From assembly GCF_016937535.1 (NCBI RefSeq), contig NZ_JAFHKK010000013.1:1-64000 (forward strand): a stretch of DNA of 64,000 nt, written 5' to 3'. Made by a program: the position numbers and the translations under genes. The notes under the pieces were generated by a model that had not been told where the DNA came from, searched no databases, and was given only the letters and a program-made list of their open reading frames with translations. This document shows positions 17,941 to 26,567 of this stretch, one piece after another. The stretch comes from Sulfurospirillum tamanense. GTDB lineage: Bacteria > Campylobacterota > Campylobacteria > Campylobacterales > Campylobacteraceae. Numbering within the stretch: position 1 is the stretch's first letter; each line of letters starts with the position of its first letter.

Positions 17941-18621
17941 TTAGTGATCCTCGCTTATAATTACTGCGCCTGCGAGGTAAACTGTTGTAAGCATCATGAA
18001 AACGAACGTTTGAAGAAGACCCATAACCGTCAAGAGGGTATAGGGAGCCAAAGGGGCAATCCAAGGGGCAAGCACAAGGATAATTGCCAAAAAAAGATCA
18101 TCCCCTCGGATACACCCAAAAAGACGAAAAGAGAGAGAAACAACACGTGACATGTGCGAAAGAATTTCAACTGGGAACATGATGGGCGCCAGCAAAGGAG
18201 AAGGTCCCATAAAGTGCCCAAAGTATTTTTTGAAACCATTAGTGCGAATGCCTTCAAAGTTGTAATACAAAAAGACAATAATAGCAAGAGCAAGCGTGTA
18301 GTTAATATCTGCTGTAGGCGAGTGAAACCCAGGAATAATACCCATAACATTAGCAATTAAAACCATAAATCCAACCGTAGCAATCATGGGCAGGTATTTG
18401 CGCGCTAGTTCTTCAGAGCCAAATGTGTCGCGACCCATTGTCATAACACCCATAAGGTATGCTTCTGCAATATTTTGAGTTCCCCTAGGAACAAGTTGCA
18501 TCGAAGAGGTTGCTGCGCGCGCAATAAGCAAACAGACAATTCCTGTCAAAATAACATGGAAAATAAAACTCCAAGAGTGGTCGTAGGAAATAAATCCCGA
18601 AAAAAGAAATAGGTCTTTCAT
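17941..18621 (-). CDS. atpB: F0F1 ATP synthase subunit a
   Basis: A 226-residue integral membrane subunit with five or six membrane segments. The essential Arg lies in the helix motif VVSLSFRLFGCI, and the C-terminal LQTFVFMMLTTVYLAGA block is typical. It forms the proton half-channels with the c ring. No other atp genes are adjacent, which fits Campylobacterota, where atpB stands apart from the main F1 operon. Confidence 0.96.
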   Translation of the reverse strand: MKDLFLFSGFISYDHSWSFIFHVILTGIVCLLIARAATSSMQLVPRGTQNIAEAYLMGVMTMGRDTFGSEELARKYLPMIATVGFMVLIANVMGIIPGFHSPTADINYTLALAIIVFLYYNFEGIRTNGFKKYFGHFMGPSPLLAPIMFPVEILSHMSRVVSLSFRLFGCIRGDDLFLAIILVLAPWIAPLAPYTLLTVMGLLQTFVFMMLTTVYLAGAVIISEDH

Positions 18622-18703
18622 CCAACACGCCTTTGTGTAAATTTTTGGCTGATTATAGCAGTCGTTTTGTTAAGTTTAGATGAAACTTGACTCAAAACAC
18701 CCA

Positions 18704-19459
18704 CTAAATGCCTCTTTCTTGGCCTAGACGAAACAAGGCAAAATCATATTTTACCGGGTCATCAAAATCGAACACCCTTAAATTTTCCGTCAACTCTTCC
18801 GCAGCGCGAAAATCATAACTTTTTCTTTTTAAAAGACCCAAAGAGTGTGCCACCTTAAAGGTGTGTGTATCTAGCGGCATCAACAAATCTCTAGGTGCCA
18901 CCCCCTTCCAAAGGCCAAGGTCAATAGCATCTTTACGCACCATCCAGCGCAAGTAGAGCATCCAACGTTTTAAAGGGCTTTTAGGTTTACATGTAAAGGG
19001 TTTACCAAGCAAAAACGCCAACCCTCTACTAACATGCGGTACGCTCTCATGTAGCATATCTACCAAAATACGCACTCCCTCCGCAACATTTTGATGCGCG
19101 TTGTACCCTTCAAGAAATAAAGCATTAAGTGAATGATTCTGTTTAAGGCGCCACAATCCCAGAGTAAAAGCCTCAACATCTTTGGCTGTTTGAAAGCGGT
19201 AAGGTTTCCACTCAAATGCACCAAACTCGGCTTCACTCTTTACATGTAAAGCTTCAAAGGGAAATTGGGCGAGAAAATTCACAATAGCACGAGCATTGCC
19301 ATAGGCAAACAAAGCACACACCAAAGCGCTAAATTCATCCTTATGTTGCTTGGCAATCCACATAGGATCAGGAGAAGCTGTAGGCAGAAGCTCTGATGCG
19401 ACATTGCGTTTTTGTGCCTCTTTATCGAGTCTTGTTTTAAGCGTGGTTTTCATTTTCAT
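18704..19459 (-). CDS. DUF2400 / TIGR02757 family protein
   Basis: A 251-residue protein of the TIGR02757 (DUF2400) family, recognised by SALVCALFAYGNARAI, RWMVRKDAIDLGLWKG and the C-terminal PLDTHTFKVAHSLGLLKRKSYD. The helix-rich fold suggests a link to DNA-glycosylase-like proteins, but no activity is established to my knowledge. Start may be 19459 or 19453. Two palindrome copies (18987-18996 as FTCK, 19240-19249 as LHVK) fall in its variable parts. It overlaps the DppC-type permease gene upstream. Confidence 0.85.
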   Translation of the reverse strand: MKMKTTLKTRLDKEAQKRNVASELLPTASPDPMWIAKQHKDEFSALVCALFAYGNARAIVNFLAQFPFEALHVKSEAEFGAFEWKPYRFQTAKDVEAFTLGLWRLKQNHSLNALFLEGYNAHQNVAEGVRILVDMLHESVPHVSRGLAFLLGKPFTCKPKSPLKRWMLYLRWMVRKDAIDLGLWKGVAPRDLLMPLDTHTFKVAHSLGLLKRKSYDFRAAEELTENLRVFDFDDPVKYDFALFRLGQERGI

Positions 19460-20243
19460 TGGTGCGTGACTGGAAAAAATCTGAAAGCGTAATGAGCGCG
19501 TAAGTCACTCCAAAAATCATTAATCCTGGAAAAAAGCTAAGCCACCATGCAATGTCTAGTACCTCTTTTCCATCGGCCAATATCGTTCCCCAACTCATCT
19601 GAGGCGGCATAATGCCAATCCCCAAAAAGGACAACCCACTTTCGGCCAAAATAGCCCCACTCACGCCAAAAGTAAAACTGATGAAAAAAATCGGCGCCAG
19701 TAGCGGCGTGAAGTATTTGAGCATAATTTTTCCTAAAGGAACTTTAGCCATCATGAGGATTTTGATAAAAGGTTTTTGAGCAATACCAAAACTTTCACTG
19801 CGAATTAATCGCGCCATTCCCATCCACCCTGTAATGGAAATCACCACAATCAACACCCACGTGGAAGCTTCCACATAACTCACTAGCGCAAGCAATAAAA
19901 AAAATGTAGGAAAAGTTAAAAATAGATCAATAAGTACGACAATTGTTTTATCTAGACCTTTTCCTAAAAATCCTGCACTCACACCAATCATCAATCCCGC
20001 CAAGCTTGCCACAAAAGCACTTCCAACACCGATAATTAAAGAAACCTGACCTCCCGCAATCACCCGCGCAAGCACATCACGCCCAAGCCTGTCTGTGCCC
20101 ATAGGGTGCGAAAAAGACGGGGGAAGCAAAATAGCCTCTGGCTGGAGCAGTGAAGCAGAAACAGGATAAACAATGTGTCCAAAAAAGGAGCCAAAAACAA
20201 TTACCCCAAGAATAGCAACACTCAAAACAGGCAGACGCTTCAC
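19437..20243 (-). CDS. DppC/OppC-type peptide ABC transporter permease (orphan)
   Basis: A 268-residue permease with six hydrophobic segments and the OppC/DppC hallmark HPMGTDRLGRDVLARVI, plus the EAA-like loop ITGWMGMARLIRSESFGIAQKPF. It normally pairs with a DppB permease, two ATPases and a binding protein, none of which lie in this window. The start is GTG, 3 bases after the flgK stop, so it sits at the tail of the flagellar cluster. Partners may be encoded elsewhere. Confidence 0.88.
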   Translation of the reverse strand: MKRLPVLSVAILGVIVFGSFFGHIVYPVSASLLQPEAILLPPSFSHPMGTDRLGRDVLARVIAGGQVSLIIGVGSAFVASLAGLMIGVSAGFLGKGLDKTIVVLIDLFLTFPTFFLLLALVSYVEASTWVLIVVISITGWMGMARLIRSESFGIAQKPFIKILMMAKVPLGKIMLKYFTPLLAPIFFISFTFGVSGAILAESGLSFLGIGIMPPQMSWGTILADGKEVLDIAWWLSFFPGLMIFGVTYALITLSDFFQSRTNENENHA

Positions 20244-20246
20244 GTG

Positions 20247-22100
20247 TCACTTCATCCCAAGAAGCACATCAAGCATTTGGTCAATGGCTGTAATGACCTT
20301 GGCGTTGGCCGAATAGGCAGTTTGAAACTTCATCAAATCAATGAGCTCCTCGTCAATACTAACACCACTAACAGACTGATACTCAGAGTAGATGGTGTTG
20401 TACAGTGCTTGATTGGTGTCATTATTGCGCCCAATAGACTCTGTGTCGGTTGCTACTTTTACAGTTACAAAACGGTAAAAACCCTCAACAGTTTCGTTTG
20501 CAACCGTTCCATTAGAGCGAAAAAAAGAGAGTTTATCATACTGCATCTGAACCATTGCATTGCCCACAGTGTTGTTACCATCAACCGGAGCACTAAAGCC
20601 TTGAAGCTTGCTGGGGTCATTAATTAATGCGCTGTCAACCTTGATATTTGCGGCACTGTCACCATCAAAAAATCGACTCATACCAACCACACCAGGAAGA
20701 TTGCTTCCCTTGTCTTCAATGGCAATGGTATAACCTGCCTGTGCATCCGTGGGTGAGAAACTGAGTGATCCTTGTTTGGACTCTGGGTCATAATTATAGT
20801 TTGCAAAAAAGTAATCATCCACATCGTTGGTGGCATCATTATCGCCATTATCGTCTACATTGCGGTTGAATTGCCCCACGATACTTTGCGCCGATCCATC
20901 ATCCATGGTGGTTAAAGCATTGACTTCAATAGTTTTACGCCCTACTTCATTACCCTGTGCATCATAAACAATAACATCAAACGCGCCCCGCTGAACACTA
21001 TTGTCATGGTTCATTAGTGACGTATTGGGTGTTAAGCCTGCCATAGGCGAAGACTCCATTCGAACTTGGGCACTTTGGGCATAAATATTATTGGTTTGCA
21101 CAATGAGTGTTTTAGCAAACGCATCCAAGTCGTCTACATAAGCTTGCAAGGTACCATCTTTTGGATAACCGTCTCCTTTTTCCTCAATAGTACGTCCGCG
21201 CAAATCAAGCATCGCGCCTATTTTCCCCCCTTGTAGCAACCCTGTCATTTCTATACGTCTGCCATCTTGCTGTTCGTGGTAAACAGAGTAGTAAGCGCTT
21301 TCATTTTTAGCATTGTCAATGACGACAGGGTGAAAAGTGGAACCGTCGATAAAAGAGAATCCCGCGACGTTTAAGTGGTAGTCTTTTCCTTGATCGGTAA
21401 GATTGACATCAATGGTGTTTTCCGTCACCATAACACCCTTAAAAACAGAAAAGTCAATCAACCCTGCCATGGTTTTTTCAAGTTGGTCACGTTGGTCACG
21501 TAAGTCATTGGCTCGATTTTGATTTAGGCTTTCAACCCTGCCAATCTCGCCATTAATTTTAGCAATCTGCTCCCCAATGCGATTTAGTTCGTCCACATTG
21601 GTTTTTAATTCATCGTTAACAGAATCTTGTAAAGTACGTATTTGATTTCGGGTGTTTTGAACATTAGTTGCTAGTGTTTTTGCGTTTTGAATGAGGTTAA
21701 TTTTCTGTGCCCCTTCGCTAGGATTAGAGGCAAAATCATTCCACGCATTATAATAATTTTTTATGTCTTTTTGAATTCCCACATCATCCAAGTCGGGAAA
21801 ATAACGTGCGACTTCTTGTAAACGCTGTTGAGAATAACTGCTATAAGAGAGCATATTGGTACTTTGCTTAAGGCGCGTATAAAGAAATTCATCGTGAATG
21901 CGCGCAATGGTATCTACTTTAACGCCCGTGCCCACATCGCCAGGTACTGTATTCAAAGGAATGCTAGCAGATGTCATAACCCGCTGACGCGTGTAGTGCG
22001 GGTTATTAACATTAGAAATGTTATGACTCGTGGTAGCAATGGATAAACTGGAAGTATTAAGCCCAGAAACGCCTGTGTTTAAGGTGCTAAAAAGACTCAT
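20247..22100 (-). CDS. flgK: Flagellar hook-associated protein FlgK
   Basis: A 617-residue hook-filament junction protein. The N-terminal rod-type motif (LNTGVSGLNTSSLSIATTSHNISNVNNPHYTRQR) and C-terminal heptad region (VSIDEELIDLMKFQTAYSANAKVI) are diagnostic. The middle is variable and acidic. It is exported by the flagellar type III system and lies 2 bases downstream of flgN. No palindrome copies are present. Confidence 0.97.
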   Translation of the reverse strand: MSLFSTLNTGVSGLNTSSLSIATTSHNISNVNNPHYTRQRVMTSASIPLNTVPGDVGTGVKVDTIARIHDEFLYTRLKQSTNMLSYSSYSQQRLQEVARYFPDLDDVGIQKDIKNYYNAWNDFASNPSEGAQKINLIQNAKTLATNVQNTRNQIRTLQDSVNDELKTNVDELNRIGEQIAKINGEIGRVESLNQNRANDLRDQRDQLEKTMAGLIDFSVFKGVMVTENTIDVNLTDQGKDYHLNVAGFSFIDGSTFHPVVIDNAKNESAYYSVYHEQQDGRRIEMTGLLQGGKIGAMLDLRGRTIEEKGDGYPKDGTLQAYVDDLDAFAKTLIVQTNNIYAQSAQVRMESSPMAGLTPNTSLMNHDNSVQRGAFDVIVYDAQGNEVGRKTIEVNALTTMDDGSAQSIVGQFNRNVDDNGDNDATNDVDDYFFANYNYDPESKQGSLSFSPTDAQAGYTIAIEDKGSNLPGVVGMSRFFDGDSAANIKVDSALINDPSKLQGFSAPVDGNNTVGNAMVQMQYDKLSFFRSNGTVANETVEGFYRFVTVKVATDTESIGRNNDTNQALYNTIYSEYQSVSGVSIDEELIDLMKFQTAYSANAKVITAIDQMLDVLLGMK

Positions 22101-22102
22101 GA

Positions 22103-22531
22103 CTAGGCCCTCACCTTCAAAAGAGATGCGGGTTTTGGCGTGGATTTATGGTAACCATCCATCTCGCGAGGAAACATACTCTCCAGCAATGAGTTATAAA
22201 ACTCGCTAATGATAACCACGTATTTAGCATACTCTTTATTGAGTCTATGAAGAGTGGCAAGCTCTTCTTTCATGGTTCCTAGTCCGTCTTTCTCCTCTTC
22301 GCTCAAGAGCTCAGAAAGTTCTTTGCCTTGGTTTTTTTCAACAAGCCTTACAAGTTCGTTATCAAGAAGAGACTTTTTGGTCTGAAAAGCCTGAATGAGA
22401 TCATTTTTTAGTTTTGCGCGCTCTTGAACATGCTGATGCCTTGCTTCTTTAATCTCCACAATATCTGTTTGTGTAAGTTGAATGAGGCTTTGAATGTCCT
22501 TGGTGGCACTTTGTAGGTAATGGTGAAGCAT
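22103..22531 (-). CDS. flgN: FlgN-type export chaperone
   Basis: A 142-residue helical, charged protein directly upstream of flgK. Its helix-rich composition and position fit FlgN, the cytosolic chaperone for FlgK and FlgL. The match rests on size, composition and context more than on a strict motif. Confidence 0.8.
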   Translation of the reverse strand: MLHHYLQSATKDIQSLIQLTQTDIVEIKEARHQHVQERAKLKNDLIQAFQTKKSLLDNELVRLVEKNQGKELSELLSEEEKDGLGTMKEELATLHRLNKEYAKYVVIISEFYNSLLESMFPREMDGYHKSTPKPASLLKVRA

Positions 22532-22559
22532 GATCGTCCTTTACGGTTAAGTAAAGAGA

Positions 22560-22757
22560 TCAGCCGAGCAACTCCTCTGCTACAGCCTTAGCTGTTTGTT
22601 CGAGGTCTATCGCGTAGGTTCCGCTAGCAATCTGTTCTTTAAGAGCAGTTGCTCGATCCGTCTCTTTTGTTTTAATAATAACTGGTTCGTTTTTGTCGCT
22701 TCGCTGCGACACTTGCGACGCAAGCACTGAAGCTTGCGGTTGCACCGCTTTAATCAT
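22560..22757 (-). CDS. flgM: Anti-sigma-28 factor FlgM
   Basis: A 65-residue protein with the C-terminal FlgM pattern RATALKEQIASGTYAIDLEQTAKAVAEELL. FlgM holds sigma-28 (FliA) inactive until the hook is finished. A possible sigma-28 promoter lies upstream on the minus strand: TAAC near 22815 and CGATGT at 22794-22799 (written ACATCG on the plus strand), spaced 15-16 bases. Short, but the family fit is good. Confidence 0.88.
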   Translation of the reverse strand: MIKAVQPQASVLASQVSQRSDKNEPVIIKTKETDRATALKEQIASGTYAIDLEQTAKAVAEELLG

Positions 22758-22816
22758 GGCACTTCCTTTGTAGTGAAGAGTAACTTTTCAACTACATCGG
22801 CAAGGCGTCCAATTTG

Positions 22817-23104
22817 TTAACGCTGTTCCTTCAAATAGTTAAATAACAACTCACTAAAACCAAACGACCCACTAAAACTTTCACTCATGGTATCGTTGTA
22901 CATAGATTGATATATTTTATCGCCAGGGTCTTTAGGGAAGAGCGTGTTTTCATTTTTAAGGGCGATATCTAGCACTTGCTTAATAAAAAACGCCTCAAAC
23001 TTGTCTGTTTGTTCTTTTAATTTTACGTCATCTTCTGTTTCAATCTTTGCCACAGGTGGGGCATAGGACCGAGAAAGCATGGCAAGACTTGTGTCAATGT
23101 TCAT
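22817..23104 (-). CDS. flgJ: FlgJ-like rod assembly protein
   Basis: A 95-residue protein equal to the N-terminal rod-binding domain of FlgJ (LKEQTDKFEAFFIKQVLD and MYNDTMSESF). The muramidase domain of enterobacterial FlgJ is absent, which is normal in Campylobacterota. Its start overlaps the end of flgI. Confidence 0.88.
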   Translation of the reverse strand: MNIDTSLAMLSRSYAPPVAKIETEDDVKLKEQTDKFEAFFIKQVLDIALKNENTLFPKDPGDKIYQSMYNDTMSESFSGSFGFSELLFNYLKEQR

Positions 23105-24156
23105 TAGATAACCTCCAACTTTGCGCGAATAGCACCTGCGCGCTTCATGTTTTCTAAAATGGCGATAATCTCTTTAGGTGTTGCACCCAAACGGTTCAAT
23201 GCTCTTGTCACATTGGCTACTGTTGTGCGACCATCTTGCATATTAAGTAAGTTATTATTAGGACTCAACGCAACCCCATCACGCAAATCTACCTGCCCCG
23301 CTTCTTCAGGGTCAAAAATATTCACGGGTTGAATTTTAAGTGTAATTTCACCATGGGTAATCACCACAGGGTCAACCATGATGTTAATTCCTGCCACTAC
23401 GGTTCCTGTGCGCTCATCGATGATGATTTTTTCTTCTTTTTCGTAAGCAACAGGTAAATCCAACGTCTTGGCCAAAAACTCCACCATGGAGTGATTATGG
23501 GGACGTTGCATGGTCACGGTTCGCGGATCAATAGCAATGGCAACCCGCGCATCAAAATGGGTATTGATACTTTCTTGGATAGCAAGTGCAGTTTTAAAAT
23601 CCGAATGGTTAAGGCTAAGATTGACGTTGGTTTGGTTGTAAATATCATACACCACTTCACGCTCCACAAGAGCACCGCTAAAAATAGCACCGGAAGTTGC
23701 GTGACTTGGCTGCCCCGCACCACGAACATTTCGTCCGCCAATACTTACAGAACCTTGTGCAAGCGCGTAAATTTCTCCATCCACCCCTTTAAGTGGTGTA
23801 ATAAGCAAAGTACCCCCCTCAAGGGATTTTGCATCCCCAATGGAGGAAACGATGGTGTCTAATGTATCACCTTGACGCGCAAAAGCAGGTAGTTTGGCAG
23901 TTACAATCACCGCGGCAATGTTTTTTGATTTAATATCATCAGGATCAATTTTTACGTTTACCGTTTGAAGAAGATTAGAGAGAGATTGCAAGGTAAACTC
24001 GGAAGAGGAGCCATCACCCGTGCCGCTAAGGCCGACCACAAGGCCATAACCGATTAATTGGTTTTCACGCACGCCAATCACATTGGCAATATCCTTAACA
24101 CGATCAGCGTGTAGGTAAAGAGAGAGAAAAAGTAACCCAACAAGAATCCGCTTCAT
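23104..24156 (-). CDS. flgI: Flagellar P-ring protein FlgI
   Basis: A 350-residue periplasmic protein with a signal peptide (1-17) and strong FlgI motifs: ENQLIGYGLVVGLSGTGDG near the N terminus and the central block AIFSGALVEREVVYDI. It forms the P ring around the rod. First gene of the flgI-flgJ-flgM-flgN-flgK run; no sigma-54 promoter could be identified before it. Confidence 0.97.
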   Translation of the reverse strand: MKRILVGLLFLSLYLHADRVKDIANVIGVRENQLIGYGLVVGLSGTGDGSSSEFTLQSLSNLLQTVNVKIDPDDIKSKNIAAVIVTAKLPAFARQGDTLDTIVSSIGDAKSLEGGTLLITPLKGVDGEIYALAQGSVSIGGRNVRGAGQPSHATSGAIFSGALVEREVVYDIYNQTNVNLSLNHSDFKTALAIQESINTHFDARVAIAIDPRTVTMQRPHNHSMVEFLAKTLDLPVAYEKEEKIIIDERTGTVVAGINIMVDPVVITHGEITLKIQPVNIFDPEEAGQVDLRDGVALSPNNNLLNMQDGRTTVANVTRALNRLGATPKEIIAILENMKRAGAIRAKLEVI

Positions 24157-24211
24157 TGTTTTCCTTTGTTCGACAGATGTCGAGAAGAAAAAGCAAGAAG
24201 CGTTCCAGTCT

Positions 24212-24787
24212 TTACATGTAATAACTCAGGGCGCTCTTTCCAAAGGCTTTGGTTTTATGGAGAGTAAAATCCCCAAGGATTTGCGGCATCTCCAAAGGAT
24301 ACATGTGCTCAAAAATAACCATTCTAATAGATTTAGCAGGGAGGTTTTGTGTTAAATCAAAACACGCCTGGTATACCTCGTTCATTCCCTCGCGAAAGGA
24401 AAAAGGAGGGTCAAAATAAAGGTATGCAGGAGTGGCAAGAGAAGCAATAAGTGCAGGTAAAAGTTCAAAGGTGTTTCCTCTTTTACATGTAAAAGAGGTT
24501 TTGTCTACGCTTGCACAGTTTTCTTCAAGCACGCGAAAAGCCGCAGTATCTTTTTCAAAAAAATAGGCATGTTTTGCCCCATGGCTCACCGCTTCGATGC
24601 CAATAGACCCACTGCCACCAAAGGCTTCCACAAATACTGCGTCGCACAAATCAAATTGTAGTGTGTTAAATAACGACTCTTTTAAAATACTTTTGGTGCT
24701 ACGTGTTGTAGACAAAGAGGGGAGTTTGAGTTTTTTACCACGGTATTTCCCGCCCCCAATGCTTACATGTAAAGCATTATCCTTCAT
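24212..24787 (-). CDS. rsmD: 16S rRNA (guanine(966)-N2)-methyltransferase
   Basis: A 191-residue methyltransferase with the SAM-binding block FVEAFGGSGSIGIEA and the catalytic DPPF in YLYFDPPF. I start at ATG 24787, where the conserved GGGKYRGKKLKLP begins 8 residues in; the frame runs open to 24841 but that part overlaps the upstream gene. Three palindrome copies fall in this gene: 24763-24772 (LHVS), 24483-24492 (FTCK), and 24212-24221, where the palindrome supplies the stop codon (YYM-stop). Confidence 0.94.
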   Translation of the reverse strand: MKDNALHVSIGGGKYRGKKLKLPSLSTTRSTKSILKESLFNTLQFDLCDAVFVEAFGGSGSIGIEAVSHGAKHAYFFEKDTAAFRVLEENCASVDKTSFTCKRGNTFELLPALIASLATPAYLYFDPPFSFREGMNEVYQACFDLTQNLPAKSIRMVIFEHMYPLEMPQILGDFTLHKTKAFGKSALSYYM

Positions 24788-25142
24788 AGTGTTCCTTGAT
24801 GACTCTAAGGACTTCCTCTTGGTACCGAGCCGTAATAACACCTAGTGCCGATTCGAGTTTAGAAAAATCCCTCACAGGAAGTGTTGGCGCTAAAGTAGGC
24901 TCTTGCTCCATAAGCGCGGTTGTCTTTATGGAAGTGTAAAAGCCCTCCAACGCCATCATTAACGCACTTTTCGTGAAAGGAAAAGAAATGTTATCCCCAA
25001 TGCGAAACAAAGGAACTCCTGCTGTTGCTTCATGATCACACACAACAAAATCACACTGTTTTAGTGACACAATATAGGGTTTTAAAAAGAGAGAAAGAGC
25101 CTTATCCAACAAAACAGAACGGCAAGAAAGTGCGATTTTCAT
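24777..25142 (-). CDS. Protein of unknown function (possible degenerate receiver-like fold)
   Basis: A 121-residue soluble protein upstream of rsmD, overlapping it by 11 bases. The order of motifs (CDFVVCDHEA, then PLFRIG, then FPFTKSALMMALEGFY) loosely recalls the strand/loop pattern of a response-regulator receiver domain lacking its first acidic pair, but this is only an impression. No other family is recognised. ATG start with the gene transcribed away from the aapJ upstream region. Confidence 0.65.
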   Translation of the reverse strand: MKIALSCRSVLLDKALSLFLKPYIVSLKQCDFVVCDHEATAGVPLFRIGDNISFPFTKSALMMALEGFYTSIKTTALMEQEPTLAPTLPVRDFSKLESALGVITARYQEEVLRVIKEHYEG

Positions 25143-25482
25143 AAACAGTCCAAAGCTAAATTTTCAAAATTGTAGCATAAAACAGTTTTGTGCATAAAAA
25201 ATAGCCATTTTTTTTCTCCTCGCAGTTGGTTTTCTGCTAAAATCACAACGTTATTGTCATTTATTAAAAACTTATCTTGAACTTACGGCTGATTCAAAAT
25301 GTCACTTTTTTCTCCTTTTGCTTGTTTCTTATGGTAGCAAAGGGTTAAAAATTGCTTTTTTTTCGTCCACAGCAAGAAGTGTTTAATAGTGGCTGTATAA
25401 AATCTCATTACAATAGGTGACATGACAACAAGCCTCTTTGGTCTTGTGTCACGAATCTAAAAACTTACCACGAGGAGTTCGT
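25143..25482. promoter_or_regulatory. Long intergenic region before aapJ
   Basis: A 340-base AT-rich region without a gene. It holds a good -10 candidate for aapJ (TATAAAAT, 25396-25403) and, further downstream, an imperfect inverted repeat: GTGACA near 25417 pairs with TGTCAC near 25449, and an inner ACAAG pairs with CTTGT around an 8-10 base loop. This could be a leader hairpin or operator in the 5' untranslated region. The aapJ ribosome binding site is GAGGAG. Confidence 0.45.
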
Positions 25483-26502
25483 ATGAAGTTGACAAAGTTG
25501 GCACTTGCAGCAGTGACTGCGCTTAGTGTTGGAAGTTTGAGTGTCCAAGCAGATACATTTGATGACACGGTCAAACAGGGTTTTGTTAAGTGTGGTATTG
25601 ATGGCGGCTTGCCAGGTTTTTCTGAAATTGTTTCAGGTGGCCAATACCGCGGTATGGACGTGGATGGTTGTCGTGCTGTTGCTGCAGCTGTTCTTGGAGA
25701 TGCAAGCAAAGTACGTTTTATTGCGCTAAACGCCAAAGAGCGCCTTGCTGCTCTTCAATCTGGTGAAATTGACGTGTTGGTGCGCAACACCACATGGACG
25801 CAATCTCGTGACACCTCCTTGGGGTTAAATTTTGCTGGCGTAAACTACTACGATGGTCAAGGCTTCATGGTGCGCAAAGACTTGGGCGTTAAGAGTGCCC
25901 TTGAGCTTGATGGGGCTTCTGTGTGTTTGCAAACAGGTACCACCACAGAACTTAACGTAGCCGATTATTTCCGCGCTAACAACATGAAATATAAAACCGT
26001 CTCTTACGACACCAACGACCAAGTGGTTCAAAGCTACGAAGCAGGACGTTGCGACATCCTCACCTCAGACGCTTCACAACTCTACGGACTTCGCACAAAA
26101 CTCTCCAATCCAGCAGGTCACATCGTTCTTCCTGAAATCATCTCCAAAGAGCCTCTAGGTCCAGTGGTACGCCAAGGGGATGACAAGTGGTTTAACATCG
26201 TCAAATGGACATTCTTTGCCATGGTTGCCGCTGAAGAATACGGCATCACTAGCAAAAATGCGGATGAACTTAAAACAAAATCAACGGACCCAGAAGTTAA
26301 ACGCATCTTGGGAACCGAAGGTCAAATGGGCCAAAACCTTGGCTTAAAACCTGAATGGGCTTATAACATTGTTAAGCAAGTAGGTAACTACGGCGAAGTG
26401 TTTGAGCGCAATGTTGGAACAAGCACTCCTCTTAACATTGAACGTGGCTTAAACGCGCAATGGAACAAAGGTGGCTTACAATACTCTCCTCCTTTTAGAT
26501 AA
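25483..26502 (+). CDS. aapJ: General L-amino acid ABC transporter, substrate-binding protein
   Basis: A 339-residue periplasmic binding protein with a clear signal peptide (cleavage after VQA, about residue 23) and the AapJ phrases GFVKCGIDGGLPGFSE and VCLQTGTTTELN. It is larger than typical polar amino acid binding proteins, as expected for AapJ. ATG 25483 has an optimal ribosome binding site; an in-frame start at 25438 gives no signal peptide. First gene of aapJQMP. Confidence 0.94.
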   Translation: MKLTKLALAAVTALSVGSLSVQADTFDDTVKQGFVKCGIDGGLPGFSEIVSGGQYRGMDVDGCRAVAAAVLGDASKVRFIALNAKERLAALQSGEIDVLVRNTTWTQSRDTSLGLNFAGVNYYDGQGFMVRKDLGVKSALELDGASVCLQTGTTTELNVADYFRANNMKYKTVSYDTNDQVVQSYEAGRCDILTSDASQLYGLRTKLSNPAGHIVLPEIISKEPLGPVVRQGDDKWFNIVKWTFFAMVAAEEYGITSKNADELKTKSTDPEVKRILGTEGQMGQNLGLKPEWAYNIVKQVGNYGEVFERNVGTSTPLNIERGLNAQWNKGGLQYSPPFR

Positions 26503-26567
26503 TCATTTTTTAGACATTTCGGGCAGGATAACCCCTGCCCGTCTACTTTACATGTAAAAGGAAATTA
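26503..26567 (+). promoter_or_regulatory. Intercistronic hairpin between aapJ and aapQ
   Basis: A perfect 8-bp stem (CGGGCAGG 26520-26527 with CCTGCCCG 26534-26541) closes a 6-base loop. It lacks a following T-run, so it is more likely an RNA-stabilising or attenuating element that lets the binding protein be made in excess. It is followed by a palindrome copy (26548-26557) whose right edge forms the AAAAGGA ribosome binding site of aapQ. Confidence 0.6.

Noticed and set aside
22746-22770. TGGCAC-like sequence near flgM as a sigma-54 promoter
   Set aside because: It is on the wrong strand for the flagellar genes and the TTGC element is missing.
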